A DNA stretch of 64,000 nt from Bacteroidales bacterium (GTDB taxonomy: Bacteria > Bacteroidota > Bacteroidia > Bacteroidales > F082), in NCBI GenBank assembly GCA_017428285.1, contig JAFRRE010000141.1, positions 13,336 to 77,335 on the forward strand, written 5' to 3'. The notes under the pieces were generated by a model. The model did no database searches, was not told the origin of the DNA, and was given only the letters and a program-made list of their open reading frames with translations. Both the position numbers and the translations under genes were made by a program. Positions 31,441 through 41,958 of the stretch are shown one piece after another; within the stretch, counting starts at the first letter, position 1; each line of letters opens with the position of its first letter.

Positions 31441-32692
31441 TAATATCCCTCGGGAGAATGCCCTTCACGTCATAGATGACCCCACCTTCTTTGGCAAAGG
31501 CCTTCACGTCCATATCCAAGAACTCCTTGTGTGCCACTGCGAGGATGATCGCGTCGAATTGGGCTTTCGGGACTTCGTTGGTCACCGTCACGCCATACTC
31601 CTGGAACACATGCTCGGCATTGGCCCAAGGGTCATAGACCGTGATGTTGGGTGTGTATTCGCGCAACGTGTGGTAGATGTCGACCACCTTGGTATTGCGG
31701 ATGTCGGGGCAGTTCTCCTTGAAGGTGATGCCAAGAATGAGGATCTTGGCGTTTTTCACCATCACACCTTTCTTGTTCATGCATTTGATGGTCTGATTGG
31801 CCACATAGGCACCCATGCCGTCGTTGAGACGACGTGCATTGCTCATCACGCGAGGTAACACACCGTAGACTTGTGCCTTTTGGATGAGATAATAAGGGTC
31901 GACGCTGATGCAGTGACCGCCCACCAAGCCGGGAGTCAGCTTGATGAAGTTCCACTTGCTGCTGGCGGCTTCAATCACATCGTGCGTGTCGATACCCATA
32001 GCGTTGAAAATCTTCGCCAATTCGTTCATGAAAGCGATGTTGACGTCACGCTGTGAATTCTCGATAATTTTGGAGGCCTCAGCCACCTTGATGCTCGGGG
32101 CTTTGTGCGTGCCATTGACAAGGACGCTGTTGTAGACTTCATCCACATAATCGGCAATTTCCGGTGTGGAACCAGAGGTCACTTTCTTAATCTTTTCAAC
32201 AGTGTGCTGCTTGTCGCCAGGGTTGATGCGCTCGGGGCTATAGCCGGCATAGAAGTCGACGTTGAACTTCAAACCACTGACACGCTCCACCACGGGCAGG
32301 CATTCCTCCTCGGTCACGCCAGGATAGACGGTGCTTTCGTACACCACCACATCACCCTTGCTGATGACCTTGCCGACGGTCTCGGAGGCTCCCCATAGGG
32401 GGCGCAGGTCGGGGCGATTGTCGGCATCCACTGGGGTGGGCACGGCCACCACATAGAAGTTACACTGCTTGATTTCCTCAAGGTTGGTGGTGCAGCGGAA
32501 GCCGTGGTTCTTGATGGCATCTTGAAGCAACTCATCGCTGACTTCAAGGGTGGCGTCGTGGCCCGTCATCAGGGCATCCACACGACGCTGGTTCATGTCG
32601 AAGCCGATGGTCTCGAACTTCGTTGAAAACAGGCGGGCAAGGGGCAGCCCCACATAGCCGAGGCCTATCACACAGATTTTTGTGTCTTTCAT
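31424..32692 (-). CDS. Nucleotide-sugar 6-dehydrogenase, TviB/WbpO type
   Basis: A 422-residue UDP-sugar dehydrogenase. The NAD motif GLGYVGLP begins at residue 10, Cys261 in GGHCISVDPYY is the catalytic thiol, and the C-terminal ILGITFKENCPDIRNTK is the substrate-binding domain signature. It resembles TviB/WbpO, which oxidise UDP-GlcNAc or UDP-GalNAc to the uronate. The next leftward gene pnuC overlaps it. Its start lies 12 bp from copy A of a 245-bp repeat. With the WlbA-like enzyme encoded next door it fits a pathway to diamino or amino uronic acids. Confidence 0.92.
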   Translation of the reverse strand: MKDTKICVIGLGYVGLPLARLFSTKFETIGFDMNQRRVDALMTGHDATLEVSDELLQDAIKNHGFRCTTNLEEIKQCNFYVVAVPTPVDADNRPDLRPLWGASETVGKVISKGDVVVYESTVYPGVTEEECLPVVERVSGLKFNVDFYAGYSPERINPGDKQHTVEKIKKVTSGSTPEIADYVDEVYNSVLVNGTHKAPSIKVAEASKIIENSQRDVNIAFMNELAKIFNAMGIDTHDVIEAASSKWNFIKLTPGLVGGHCISVDPYYLIQKAQVYGVLPRVMSNARRLNDGMGAYVANQTIKCMNKKGVMVKNAKILILGITFKENCPDIRNTKVVDIYHTLREYTPNITVYDPWANAEHVFQEYGVTVTNEVPKAQFDAIILAVAHKEFLDMDVKAFAKEGGVIYDVKGILPRDIIDGRL

Positions 32693-32703
32693 TATATTTA
32701 TTT

Positions 32704-32948
32704 ATTTGCTATGACTATAAAAAGCTAAGAGTAGTCGGTTCGTGTCAGGGATAGCGGGTCAAGCCCGCTATGAGGGGTTTGGGGGAGAGATAGTCGTTTG
32801 GGTTGAGTTTTGGTTAAGTACTTGGAAATGGCTATCAGAAAAACAGGGCTTTATTGAGAAACCCAGAGCGGGAGACCCTCATGGCGGGCAAGGACCCGCC
32901 ATCCCTCACGCTTTGGGACTTCCTGCTACTAATGCTCCTGTATCGTAT
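32704..32948. repeat. 245-bp direct repeat, copy A
   Basis: This sequence, from ATTTGCTATGACTA to CTCCTGTATCGTAT, recurs without gaps at 39013-39257. It contains two hairpins, AGCGGGTCAAGCCCGCT and GGCGGGCAAGGACCCGCC. Both copies begin 12-14 bp in front of the start of a leftward sugar gene: the dehydrogenase here and galE for copy B. The element would thus form the upstream region of both genes. No protein-coding frame is supported in it. Confidence 0.85.
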
Positions 32949-33030
32949 GTTTCTTTTACACTTTGTATATACTCTTCATCCACACCAATGTCTTCTGTCA
33001 AGTCCTTCCGCTCCGGATTAAAGACATATT
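32915..33030 (-). pseudogene. Gene-end remnant next to repeat copy A
   Basis: On the minus strand an open stretch reads FNPERKDLTEDIGVDEEYI followed by QSVKETYDTGALVAGSPKA and a TGA. There is no start codon in frame; a TAA lies just upstream. It looks like the C-terminal end of a lost gene that has been cut by rearrangement at the repeat. No family is recognised. The 32,693-33,051 gap holds only this and repeat copy A. Confidence 0.3.
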
Positions 33031-33051
33031 ATCTTGTCTAAGGCAACCCCT

Positions 33052-34678
<1,627 letters not shown>

Positions 34679-34689
34679 CCAATAAAAAC

Positions 34690-35481
34690 TCAAATATTAT
34701 TCTTTTCGATATCCTTGAAGTACTTCACTGTACCGTAGGTCATTTCATCGCAGGCGGCGTCATCGCAGACAATGATGCCTTTCGGATGCATTTGCAGCAC
34801 GCTGACCGTCCACATTTGGCTAACGGCACCCTCAATGGCATGAGCCAAGGCGCGGGCTTTGCCGTGACCATTGGCCAGAATCATCACTTCACGGCTGTCC
34901 ATGACAGTACCTACACCCACGGTGAGAGCGGTCTTCGGCACTTTATTGATATCGTTCTCGAAGAAGCGGGAATTGGCAATGATTGTGTCGGAAGTGAGGG
35001 TCTTCACACGAGTGCGTGAAGTCAAAGAGCTGCCAGGCTCGTTGAAGGCGATGTGGCCATCAGGACCGATGCCGCCCATGAAAAGGTCGATGCCACCGCA
35101 GCTCTTGATCTTTTCCTCATAGCGGGCACACTCGGCCTCAAGGTCTTCAGCGTTGCCGTTCAAGATGTTGACATTCTCCTTCTTGATGTCGATGTGCTTG
35201 AAGATGTTGTTCCACTTGAAGCTGTGGTAGCTCTCGGGATGGTCCTCAGGGATGCGGACATATTCGTCCATGTTGAAGGTGACCACATTCTTGAAGGAGA
35301 CTTGGCCTTTCTTGTAAAGTTTCACCAGTTCCTTATAGGTGCCGATAGGCGTGGAGCCTGTAGGCAAACCCAGAATGAAGGGTTTCTTAGCGGTTGGCTT
35401 GAAGGCATTGATGCGTTCAACGATATGGTTAGCAGCCCAACGCGACATGGCGTCGTAGTTTTTTTCGATAATGACTCTCAT
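34690..35481 (-). CDS. nagB: Glucosamine-6-phosphate deaminase
   Basis: A 263-residue enzyme with the NagB signature [13 protein letters not shown] near the N-terminus, [17 protein letters not shown] with the catalytic Asp, and [18 protein letters not shown]. It converts glucosamine-6-phosphate to fructose-6-phosphate and ammonia, against the direction of GlmS encoded at 51 kb. It follows the DUF4954 gene in the same direction, with a palindromic repeat in the 82-bp gap. Confidence 0.96.
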   Translation of the reverse strand: MRVIIEKNYDAMSRWAANHIVERINAFKPTAKKPFILGLPTGSTPIGTYKELVKLYKKGQVSFKNVVTFNMDEYVRIPEDHPESYHSFKWNNIFKHIDIKKENVNILNGNAEDLEAECARYEEKIKSCGGIDLFMGGIGPDGHIAFNEPGSSLTSRTRVKTLTSDTIIANSRFFENDINKVPKTALTVGVGTVMDSREVMILANGHGKARALAHAIEGAVSQMWTVSVLQMHPKGIIVCDDAACDEMTYGTVKYFKDIEKNNI

Positions 35482-35531
35482 GGTTGTATGTTGTTGATTT
35501 GTTGATTGTTTAATTGTTTAATTGTTGGTTG

Positions 35532-35559
35532 GTAGAGACGTAGCGCGCTACGTCTCTAC
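35532..35559. repeat. 28-bp perfect palindrome GTAGAGACG type, copy 1
   Basis: GTAGAGACGTAGCG and its exact reverse complement CGCTACGTCTCTAC form a perfect 28-bp palindrome in the gap between DUF4954 and nagB. It is preceded by a run of GTTGATTGTTTAATTG-type sequence. The same palindrome is at 49718-49745, and a variant is at 61234-61261, each with the same A/T-rich flank on the side away from the host gene. Confidence 0.9.
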
Positions 35560-35563
35560 AGGA

Positions 35564-37771
35564 TTAATGGGTTTTTCTGTATTTTTGAATTAACGCAATG
35601 AATTCCTCGGTTTCCTTGCGGATCTGTTTGACGAAACTGACATCATCGATGCTGCCGACAACGGCCAGTTTCTCATCCTCGTTGCGGAAGGTGGCGTTAC
35701 GGAATTCGTTCTCGTAGTCTTTCTTGCGGCTTTCGTACACTTGGTCGCAGATGAAATGCTGGATACGGATGGCTTCATCCAAATTCTCATGCCACATCTC
35801 TTCGGTGAGCACATCCGTCTCATCCTTGTACAGGAACATCAACGCAAAGTAGGCATGATGCAGTTTCTCAGCCTGATAGTTTTCCCAAAGCTCATCATAG
35901 CGGTGATGTATCTCATCCCAAGTGTTGAGCACACCATCACGAATGTCAGCACGCAACTGGTCGGCATATTCCACAGGCATGGTCTGGCCACCGAGGTTGA
36001 TCCACTTGCGAAGGCGCTTGCCTTTCATGTGGTTCACGATAGTCTCCATATCCGTTTCGGGATGGGCTTCAAGGTAATGCATCAGAGTGCTGACGGCATA
36101 ATAGGTAATCATGTCGCCATAGGCATGGTAAGCCTCCAAAGGCTTGAGGATGCGTACTTTGCGTTTGCCTTTTTCCATGTGTTCGCCGAAGACCTCCAAT
36201 GACTTCACCGTATCGGGTTCGTTGTCAAGAAGGTTCTTACCGCATTCGCGCAAGTCGTAATACTCGTATTTCTCAGGATCCTCACCCTTAGTACGAAGAT
36301 AGGCTTTGGCTACCCAAACTTCGAGCAACTTGCGACCTTCGATGATTTCTTCAACGGTATCGGGTGCAAGGGTTTCGAACTCGATGTTTTGGATTTTGCG
36401 TTTGCGCTTGTCGCGGCTGATATACTTCGAAGTGTTGCGCGCAATGGCGTACATATTGTACATCCACCAATAGGCAGGCATGACCTCCAACTCGTTCTTG
36501 GCCGTGTTGTTGTTGACCAAGCAGAACGGCAACATAATATTGAGTTCACTGGGATAGTCGGCCTTTGACAGCAAAGTGAACGAGGCGAACTTCGACGAGT
36601 GTTTCACGCTGGAGCAGAGGCCAGGCCAGAAGCCACGCGAGGCCACAATCTCGCCATCGGTGGCGCGGCTGTTGTGGTTGGAACCCATGGTGGCACCGGC
36701 AGCCATATTGCTCTGTCCCATCACACAAGCCGAGATGAGGAACGAGTTGTTGTGATGCTGCTCGTGCGAAGGGAAGATGAGGTTGTTCAGCACCTCGCAG
36801 CACGAGATGGTGGAGTTGTCGCCCAAGACGGAGTGGATGAGGCGTGCTCCGTATTTCAGGTTGCAGTTGTCGCCCAACACGAAACGGGTGGCCACCACGG
36901 AATAGAAGATGCGGCAACCATAACCCGTCACACCATTCACCAAGATGACCCCTTCACCGATTTGCGAAGGCTCCTCTTCCGATGAGTTGATGGTGATGTT
37001 CTTCAGTTTGCTGGCCCCTTTGATATAACAATGGGGTCCAATCTTGGCATCCTTCAGGATCCAGCAGTTCTTGATGACGCACGACTCACCAATAGTACCA
37101 TAATAACCACGGTGGAAGTCTACGCTAGCCTGGGTGATTTCCTTGAGGCGTTCCTGCAACTTGGTATCGTCAGTATATTTGGCCCAAAGGTAGGCATCGG
37201 CCGTGATCATGCCATCGAAAGGCAAAATCTTACGGCTCCCGATTTCGTTCATCACCTCAAGCCACACACGCACATCCTCGGGCTCGCCTTCCTTGATGGT
37301 GCCGTTGCCGAACTTAGAGTGGTCGGTGGTTGAGATTTCCTGGATGTTGAAGAGGATGCTTCTATCGCCAATGATGTAGTTGGCCATGTAATGCACATCG
37401 TGGATGGCCACATCATCGCCAATGTCGCACGAAATGATACTACTGTTGGAAATACCGACTGGAACACGTAAGTCATGATATTGCAACACCTTACGGTTGA
37501 TGCGACCGATGCGCACCATGCCGAAGAAATGGTTGTTGTGCACCATGTTGGTATCGAACTCGTCCGTCACCCAAATGTCATCCCAATTGGTGGCCGAGTT
37601 GCTGTTTTTTACCAAGCGTTCTATTTCATCGGTATGCAAGTGCCGCCAACCGCCTTCTGGTTTTTTCACCTGTTGGTTGCGGTAGTAGTATTCATCGTGA
37701 CCGTGCAAGTACTTCTCATCAATGAAGTTCTTGTAAATCCGGTCGTAGTCTATGATAGTTACTTTATCCAT
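35564..37771 (-). CDS. DUF4954 protein with left-handed beta-helix
   Basis: A 735-residue protein of the DUF4954 family, common in Bacteroidota. The middle (about residues 95-380) is rich in hexapeptide-like turns of a left-handed beta-helix (for example VILVNGVTGYGCRI and GDNSTISCCEVL), as in sugar acyl- or nucleotidyltransferases. The C-terminal half is helical. There is no signal peptide, so it is cytoplasmic. The location between galE and nagB suggests a role in sugar or amino-sugar metabolism. Its reaction is unknown. Confidence 0.88.
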   Translation of the reverse strand: MDKVTIIDYDRIYKNFIDEKYLHGHDEYYYRNQQVKKPEGGWRHLHTDEIERLVKNSNSATNWDDIWVTDEFDTNMVHNNHFFGMVRIGRINRKVLQYHDLRVPVGISNSSIISCDIGDDVAIHDVHYMANYIIGDRSILFNIQEISTTDHSKFGNGTIKEGEPEDVRVWLEVMNEIGSRKILPFDGMITADAYLWAKYTDDTKLQERLKEITQASVDFHRGYYGTIGESCVIKNCWILKDAKIGPHCYIKGASKLKNITINSSEEEPSQIGEGVILVNGVTGYGCRIFYSVVATRFVLGDNCNLKYGARLIHSVLGDNSTISCCEVLNNLIFPSHEQHHNNSFLISACVMGQSNMAAGATMGSNHNSRATDGEIVASRGFWPGLCSSVKHSSKFASFTLLSKADYPSELNIMLPFCLVNNNTAKNELEVMPAYWWMYNMYAIARNTSKYISRDKRKRKIQNIEFETLAPDTVEEIIEGRKLLEVWVAKAYLRTKGEDPEKYEYYDLRECGKNLLDNEPDTVKSLEVFGEHMEKGKRKVRILKPLEAYHAYGDMITYYAVSTLMHYLEAHPETDMETIVNHMKGKRLRKWINLGGQTMPVEYADQLRADIRDGVLNTWDEIHHRYDELWENYQAEKLHHAYFALMFLYKDETDVLTEEMWHENLDEAIRIQHFICDQVYESRKKDYENEFRNATFRNEDEKLAVVGSIDDVSFVKQIRKETEEFIALIQKYRKTH

Positions 37772-37988
37772 TTATCTTTGTTAGTATTTTATTAGTATTC
37801 AATTCGTTAAGATTCTTTTATCCTTTTGACTAGGGTCAGGTTACGCCCATTGTCCCAGTCATTGTCCCAGTCCAAGATTACGGAAAAGGACTGACAACGA
37901 CACCATAGCGTTTGCCGTTATGCTTGAAAACCGATGGATAAAAAATCATGAGCATAAGTAAATGAATCTTGCTAAACTATTATCAAAC

Positions 37989-38999
37989 TCAATACCCATT
38001 GGGGTTGTTTTTCTGCCAGTTCCACGAGTCGCGGCACATTTCTTCGAGGCCATACTGTGCCTTCCAGCCCAGTTCCTTCTCCGCCTTGGCAGGATTGGAA
38101 TAACAGGTGGCGATGTCGCCTGCCCTGCGTGGTTTGATGCTATATGGAATCTTGATGCCATTGACCTTCTCAAAAGTCTTCACCACTTGAAGCACCGAAT
38201 AACCTTGCCCAGTGCCAAGGTTGTAGATGGCACAGCCACAATTTCTTTCGATGGCCTGCAAGGCTGCCACATGACCGCGGGCCAAATCCACGACATGGAT
38301 GTAGTCGCGAACACCAGTGCCATCGGGGGTGTCATAGTCGTTGCCAAAGACACCCAACTCGGGACGCTTGCCCACCGCCACTTGGGTGACATAGGGCATC
38401 AGGTTGTTGGGGATGCCGTTGGGGTTCTCCCCTATCCTACCGCTTGGGTGGGCGCCAATGGGGTTGAAATAGCGTAACAATACGATATTCCACTCCTTGT
38501 CAGCCTTCTGCATGTCCATCATGATCTCTTCGAGCATGCTTTTGGTTTGACCGTAAGGGTTAGTGCAGTGTCCCTTAGGGCATTCCTCTGTGATGGGGAT
38601 GATGACTGGGTCGCCGTAGACAGTAGCCGATGAGGAAAAGATGATGTTCTTGCAGCCGTGCTGGCGCATCACATCCAGCAATGTCAGCGTGCCACCGATG
38701 TTGTTTTCGTAATACTCCCAAGGCTTCTCCACGCTCTCACCCACGGCTTTCAAGCCTGCAAAGTGGATGCAGGCATCGAAATGATGGGCTTCCATCACGC
38801 GGTTGAGGCATTCGCGGTCGCGGATGTCGACTTCATAAAACGGGATTTCTTTGCCCGTCAGCTCTGCCACACGCTCCAATGACTTGCGGTTGGAGTTGCA
38901 GAGGTTATCAACGACCACGGTCTCGTGTCCCGCTGCGTTGAGTTCCACTAAAGTATGTGAGCCGATGAATCCGGCGCCGCCGGTGACTAGGATGTTCAT
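37989..38999 (-). CDS. galE: UDP-glucose 4-epimerase
   Basis: A 336-residue enzyme. [14 protein letters not shown] is the NAD motif, SSSATVYGD carries the catalytic Ser, and [11 protein letters not shown] carries the Tyr-Lys pair. It includes the typical [15 protein letters not shown] and DYIHVVDLA segments. It interconverts UDP-glucose and UDP-galactose (or their N-acetyl forms) for glycan synthesis. Its start lies 14 bp from copy B of the 245-bp repeat, so its promoter is probably within or beyond that element. Confidence 0.96.
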   Translation of the reverse strand: MNILVTGGAGFIGSHTLVELNAAGHETVVVDNLCNSNRKSLERVAELTGKEIPFYEVDIRDRECLNRVMEAHHFDACIHFAGLKAVGESVEKPWEYYENNIGGTLTLLDVMRQHGCKNIIFSSSATVYGDPVIIPITEECPKGHCTNPYGQTKSMLEEIMMDMQKADKEWNIVLLRYFNPIGAHPSGRIGENPNGIPNNLMPYVTQVAVGKRPELGVFGNDYDTPDGTGVRDYIHVVDLARGHVAALQAIERNCGCAIYNLGTGQGYSVLQVVKTFEKVNGIKIPYSIKPRRAGDIATCYSNPAKAEKELGWKAQYGLEEMCRDSWNWQKNNPNGY

Positions 39000-39012
39000 T
39001 TTGTTTTTTGTA

Positions 39013-39257
39013 ATTTGCTATTGGCTAATAGAGCTTGGAGTAGTCGGTTCGTGTCAGGGATAGCGGGTCAAGCCCGCTATGAGGGATTTGAGGGAGAGAT
39101 AGTCGTTTAGGTTGAGTTTTGGTTAAATACTAGCAAAAAGCTATCAGAAAAACAGGGCTTTATTGAGAAACCCAGAGCGGGAGACCCTCATGGCGGGCAA
39201 GGACCCGCCAACCCTCACGCTTTAGGACTTCCTGCTACTAATGCTCCTGTATCATAT
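39013..39257. repeat. 245-bp direct repeat, copy B
   Basis: It matches copy A without gaps, with scattered substitutions. At its far end the sequence CTACTAATGCTCCTGTATCA supplies the last five codons and stop (MIQEH then TAG) of the methyltransferase gene. The same bases in copy A are read in another frame. The element thus overlaps the 3-prime end of the gene and has probably replaced its original terminus. Confidence 0.85.
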
Positions 39258-40947
39258 CCCTTTCTTCTTTGTTAAGCTGATACAAATCAATAATCAACCC
39301 ATCAATCTCCTTTTGCGCATCATTATCCCCATTCAAGGCGCGGTCAACGAGCGATGTGAGTTGTTGGTCCTGTTCCGGCGTTATCTTCGGGAAAGGCAAA
39401 GTCGAAAGATTGCCTTTCAATATCTTAAGGTCGTTGAATCGCTTGACATACAAGAAGTTGAACAACGATGAATTAAGAAAAGCCAACACCGTCTTCACAC
39501 TCATGCCATCCACTTCGGGAATGAGGATATTGGCACTATTGAGAAACAAACGTTGCTTGTCGTCGTAGGTAAAGCAAAGATGGCTTGATACGAACTTATA
39601 AACCAGTTTTTCCTTCGCCCGATAAAACTCATCCTTTGCACACTGCTGAAAATCAGCGCGATTGTATTTGACATAACGGCTTGCTCTTTTCAGGCTGTAC
39701 TTGCCTATATTCTTGCCCATATAAATGGGTTCCAAACCCTTTCTCGGTCTGTCCTTCAGCACTTTGGCATTGTTGCCTGTAATGATGCCCAATGCCCACT
39801 GGCTGTGCGAAAGGTCGTCGTGACGCATGCGCTCCACCTTGCCGATGATGGCTTCATCACGGTTGCTGAGCATCGGGATGGCACAGAAGTCATCCTCAAA
39901 TGGTACGAACTCCTTTCTCGAAACCTCGTTGTTGGCGCCATACACCAAGTAATTCTGGCTTCCAAAAATAGGTTTTCTGCTGACTTTCAAGCTGACAAAA
40001 TCCGTAAACACGCCTTTGAAACGCTCACGATAACATTTTAGGCTCTCGATGTGCGTTTCATGGGTCACAAAACGACGTAAATCGGCGTGCACCTTGATTT
40101 TCAGCACGGATGAAGGCAAAAGGAAATGCTGTATTCCATTTCTGTTCAAGAACTTAAACGACTCGGTGAAAAACAGCGAAGCCTTCTCCTTGGATTGTAT
40201 GATTTCGGAGGCATGCAGCTTACCCTTCTCTGTGCCCCAAGGCGGGTTGGTGACAATATAGTCGAACTTCAAGTCGCCCAAAGCCGAGGCTGCATGAAGC
40301 AAGAAGTCCATTTGGTATATCTGTGGATAAACCGATGATTCGTTGAACTTTACCATCAGGTTAGCTTTGGCAATCATCACGGCAAGCGGATCGTTGTCGA
40401 TGCCGTAAAGCTGTTCCATCTGGGCATGTTGCACCTTCAGCAGGAAAATGCCGCTACCACAGCAAGGGTCAAGGAATCTTTCCCCATTCAAGACACGAAT
40501 ATCTGAGAGCATCTCATTGACAATCACCGGCTTGGTATAGTAAAGCCCTTTCAAGATGCGACTACCTTCAGCGGTCAGCGACTGATAGATGAAACCAATC
40601 CAGTCATCTTGGCGGTTTTTCAAGATCTGGCGCGGCACTTCGAGGTCAATTCGTTGATACTGCGTGTACTCCTCGAAGAAACGACTTTTGTTGGTTGGGT
40701 TGACCTTGTTATGCTCCAAATACATCGCGCAAAGGCTGAAAATCAAGTCATCCATTGGATAGTAAGCAGCCTTCAGCTCTTCCACAAAGCGGGGCAGGCT
40801 ACCCGCCATCACATAGCCTTCAGGGGTGATGATTTTCTGCGAACGGCTCTTGTTGGCCCGTCGCGTCAACCGGTCAGCACCACCGTGTTTCAGCTTGTCC
40901 CAGTTGCGTTGGGTGGCTTTTGAAATGAAAATTTTTGTTTCCGTCAT
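39238..40947 (-). CDS. N6-adenine DNA methyltransferase, orphan
   Basis: A 569-residue class I SAM-dependent methyltransferase, counted from Met at 40,947 (the frame opens ten codons earlier, but TSS considerations favour this start). The SAM motif is FLDPCCGSGIFLL and the catalytic motif IV is IVTNPPWG, which is the N6-adenine type. The C-terminal half (PIYMGKNIGKYSLKRASRYV, FLNSSLFNFLYVKRF) resembles a TaqI-like target-recognition domain. No nuclease gene is adjacent, so it may be an orphan regulator or a solitary methylase. The last residues come from repeat copy B. Confidence 0.88.
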   Translation of the reverse strand: MTETKIFISKATQRNWDKLKHGGADRLTRRANKSRSQKIITPEGYVMAGSLPRFVEELKAAYYPMDDLIFSLCAMYLEHNKVNPTNKSRFFEEYTQYQRIDLEVPRQILKNRQDDWIGFIYQSLTAEGSRILKGLYYTKPVIVNEMLSDIRVLNGERFLDPCCGSGIFLLKVQHAQMEQLYGIDNDPLAVMIAKANLMVKFNESSVYPQIYQMDFLLHAASALGDLKFDYIVTNPPWGTEKGKLHASEIIQSKEKASLFFTESFKFLNRNGIQHFLLPSSVLKIKVHADLRRFVTHETHIESLKCYRERFKGVFTDFVSLKVSRKPIFGSQNYLVYGANNEVSRKEFVPFEDDFCAIPMLSNRDEAIIGKVERMRHDDLSHSQWALGIITGNNAKVLKDRPRKGLEPIYMGKNIGKYSLKRASRYVKYNRADFQQCAKDEFYRAKEKLVYKFVSSHLCFTYDDKQRLFLNSANILIPEVDGMSVKTVLAFLNSSLFNFLYVKRFNDLKILKGNLSTLPFPKITPEQDQQLTSLVDRALNGDNDAQKEIDGLIIDLYQLNKEERDMIQEH

Positions 40948-41040
40948 GATACAGCTTCGCCTCCTAAGTCCCATCAAGATTACTTAACGAACTCTATTTC
41001 AACCATATACAAAATTGCCCAAAATGGCATATTAATCTTG

Positions 41041-41069
41041 CAAATATACGTATTTCTGCAGTTCTACAA
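41041..41069 (-). promoter_or_regulatory. Promoter of the methyltransferase gene
   Basis: TATATTTG on the minus strand (41048-41041) matches TAnnTTTG, and a TTG lies 18 bp upstream (41069-41067). It is about 95 bp before the chosen ATG. The divergent tsaB promoter lies 80 bp away. Confidence 0.45.
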
Positions 41070-41131
41070 CTAATTTAATATAAAAATTAATAATAGTCCT
41101 AGAGGGACGTTTTTCATCGTTCAAAATTCAC

Positions 41132-41139
41132 TATTTTTG
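41132..41139 (+). promoter_or_regulatory. -7 box of tsaB
   Basis: TATTTTTG lies 22 bp before the tsaB ATG and matches TAnnTTTG. No clear -33 element is found. Confidence 0.5.
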
Positions 41140-41160
41140 CCCGCATAAAAAGTCTAAACC

Positions 41161-41856
41161 ATGATACTTTGTTTGGAAACAGCAACACCCGTTTGTTCGG
41201 TCGCACTCAACTCGGCCTGTTGCACTTTGGCTATGCGTGAAACAGAAGGACAAAACGCTCATTCTGAAAAGATTACAAACTTCATCAAAGCCGTGATGGA
41301 GGAGGCAAATGTGGATTATTCCAAGTTGGATGCGGTGGCAGTGAGCCAAGGTCCTGGCTCCTACACGGGCTTGCGCATCGGCGTGAGCACGGCCAAGGGC
41401 ATCTGTTATGCCGCCGACCTCCCGCTGATGGCCATCGACACTTTGGAGGCTATGGCTCACGGCATGAAAGAGAAGCTTGCCAGCCAAATCGGACCCAACG
41501 ACTTGCTCATCCCCATGATTGATGCACGGCGTATGGAAGTGTATGCCTCGGTCTTTGATGCCAACTTGCAGAAAATCAACGATACAGCAGCTATGGTCAT
41601 TGATGAGCATACCTTTGATGAACTCGGTAAAGACCATCGGTTGTGGCTCTTTGGTGATGGTGCACCAAAATTGAGCAAACTCTTTGAAAACCAACCGAAT
41701 ATCATTATCATCGACGGCTTCAAGCCTTCGGCAGCCTATATGCGCACTTTGGCTGAACAAGCCTTGCAAAAACAACAGTTTGTCGATGTGGCTTATTTTG
41801 AGCCGTTTTATTTAAAGGATTTTATTGCGGGCAAGCCGCATGTGAAAGGATTATAA
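41161..41856 (+). CDS. tsaB: tRNA threonylcarbamoyladenosine biosynthesis protein TsaB
   Basis: A 231-residue protein of the ASKHA-fold TsaB family. The N-terminal LCLETATPVCSVAL and the loop AVSQGPGSYTGLRIGVSTAKG are diagnostic. With TsaC, TsaD and TsaE it makes t6A37 in ANN-decoding tRNAs. A TTCGACA-type hairpin follows the gene and may end its transcript. The N-terminal ligands of TsaD are missing, as expected for a TsaB. Confidence 0.95.
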   Translation: MILCLETATPVCSVALNSACCTLAMRETEGQNAHSEKITNFIKAVMEEANVDYSKLDAVAVSQGPGSYTGLRIGVSTAKGICYAADLPLMAIDTLEAMAHGMKEKLASQIGPNDLLIPMIDARRMEVYASVFDANLQKINDTAAMVIDEHTFDELGKDHRLWLFGDGAPKLSKLFENQPNIIIIDGFKPSAAYMRTLAEQALQKQQFVDVAYFEPFYLKDFIAGKPHVKGL

Positions 41857-41865
41857 ACTCAAGCC

Positions 41866-41936
41866 GGCCCTTCGACAAGCTCAGGGACCTAAACTAACTA
41901 AAAAAGCAAAGGTCGTTGAGCCTGTCGAAACGCCGA
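41866..41936. repeat. TTCGACA-type inverted repeat between tsaB and the peptidase gene
   Basis: GGCCCTTCGACAAGCTCAGG plus GACCT (41866-41890) pairs with AGGTCGTTGAGCCTGTCGAA (from 41910) as an imperfect hairpin. The same two half-units, in the other order, are at 48974-49034. It could act as a terminator-like structure for tsaB. Confidence 0.8.
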
Positions 41937-41958
41937 CCGCTCCATAAAAGCTATCATT

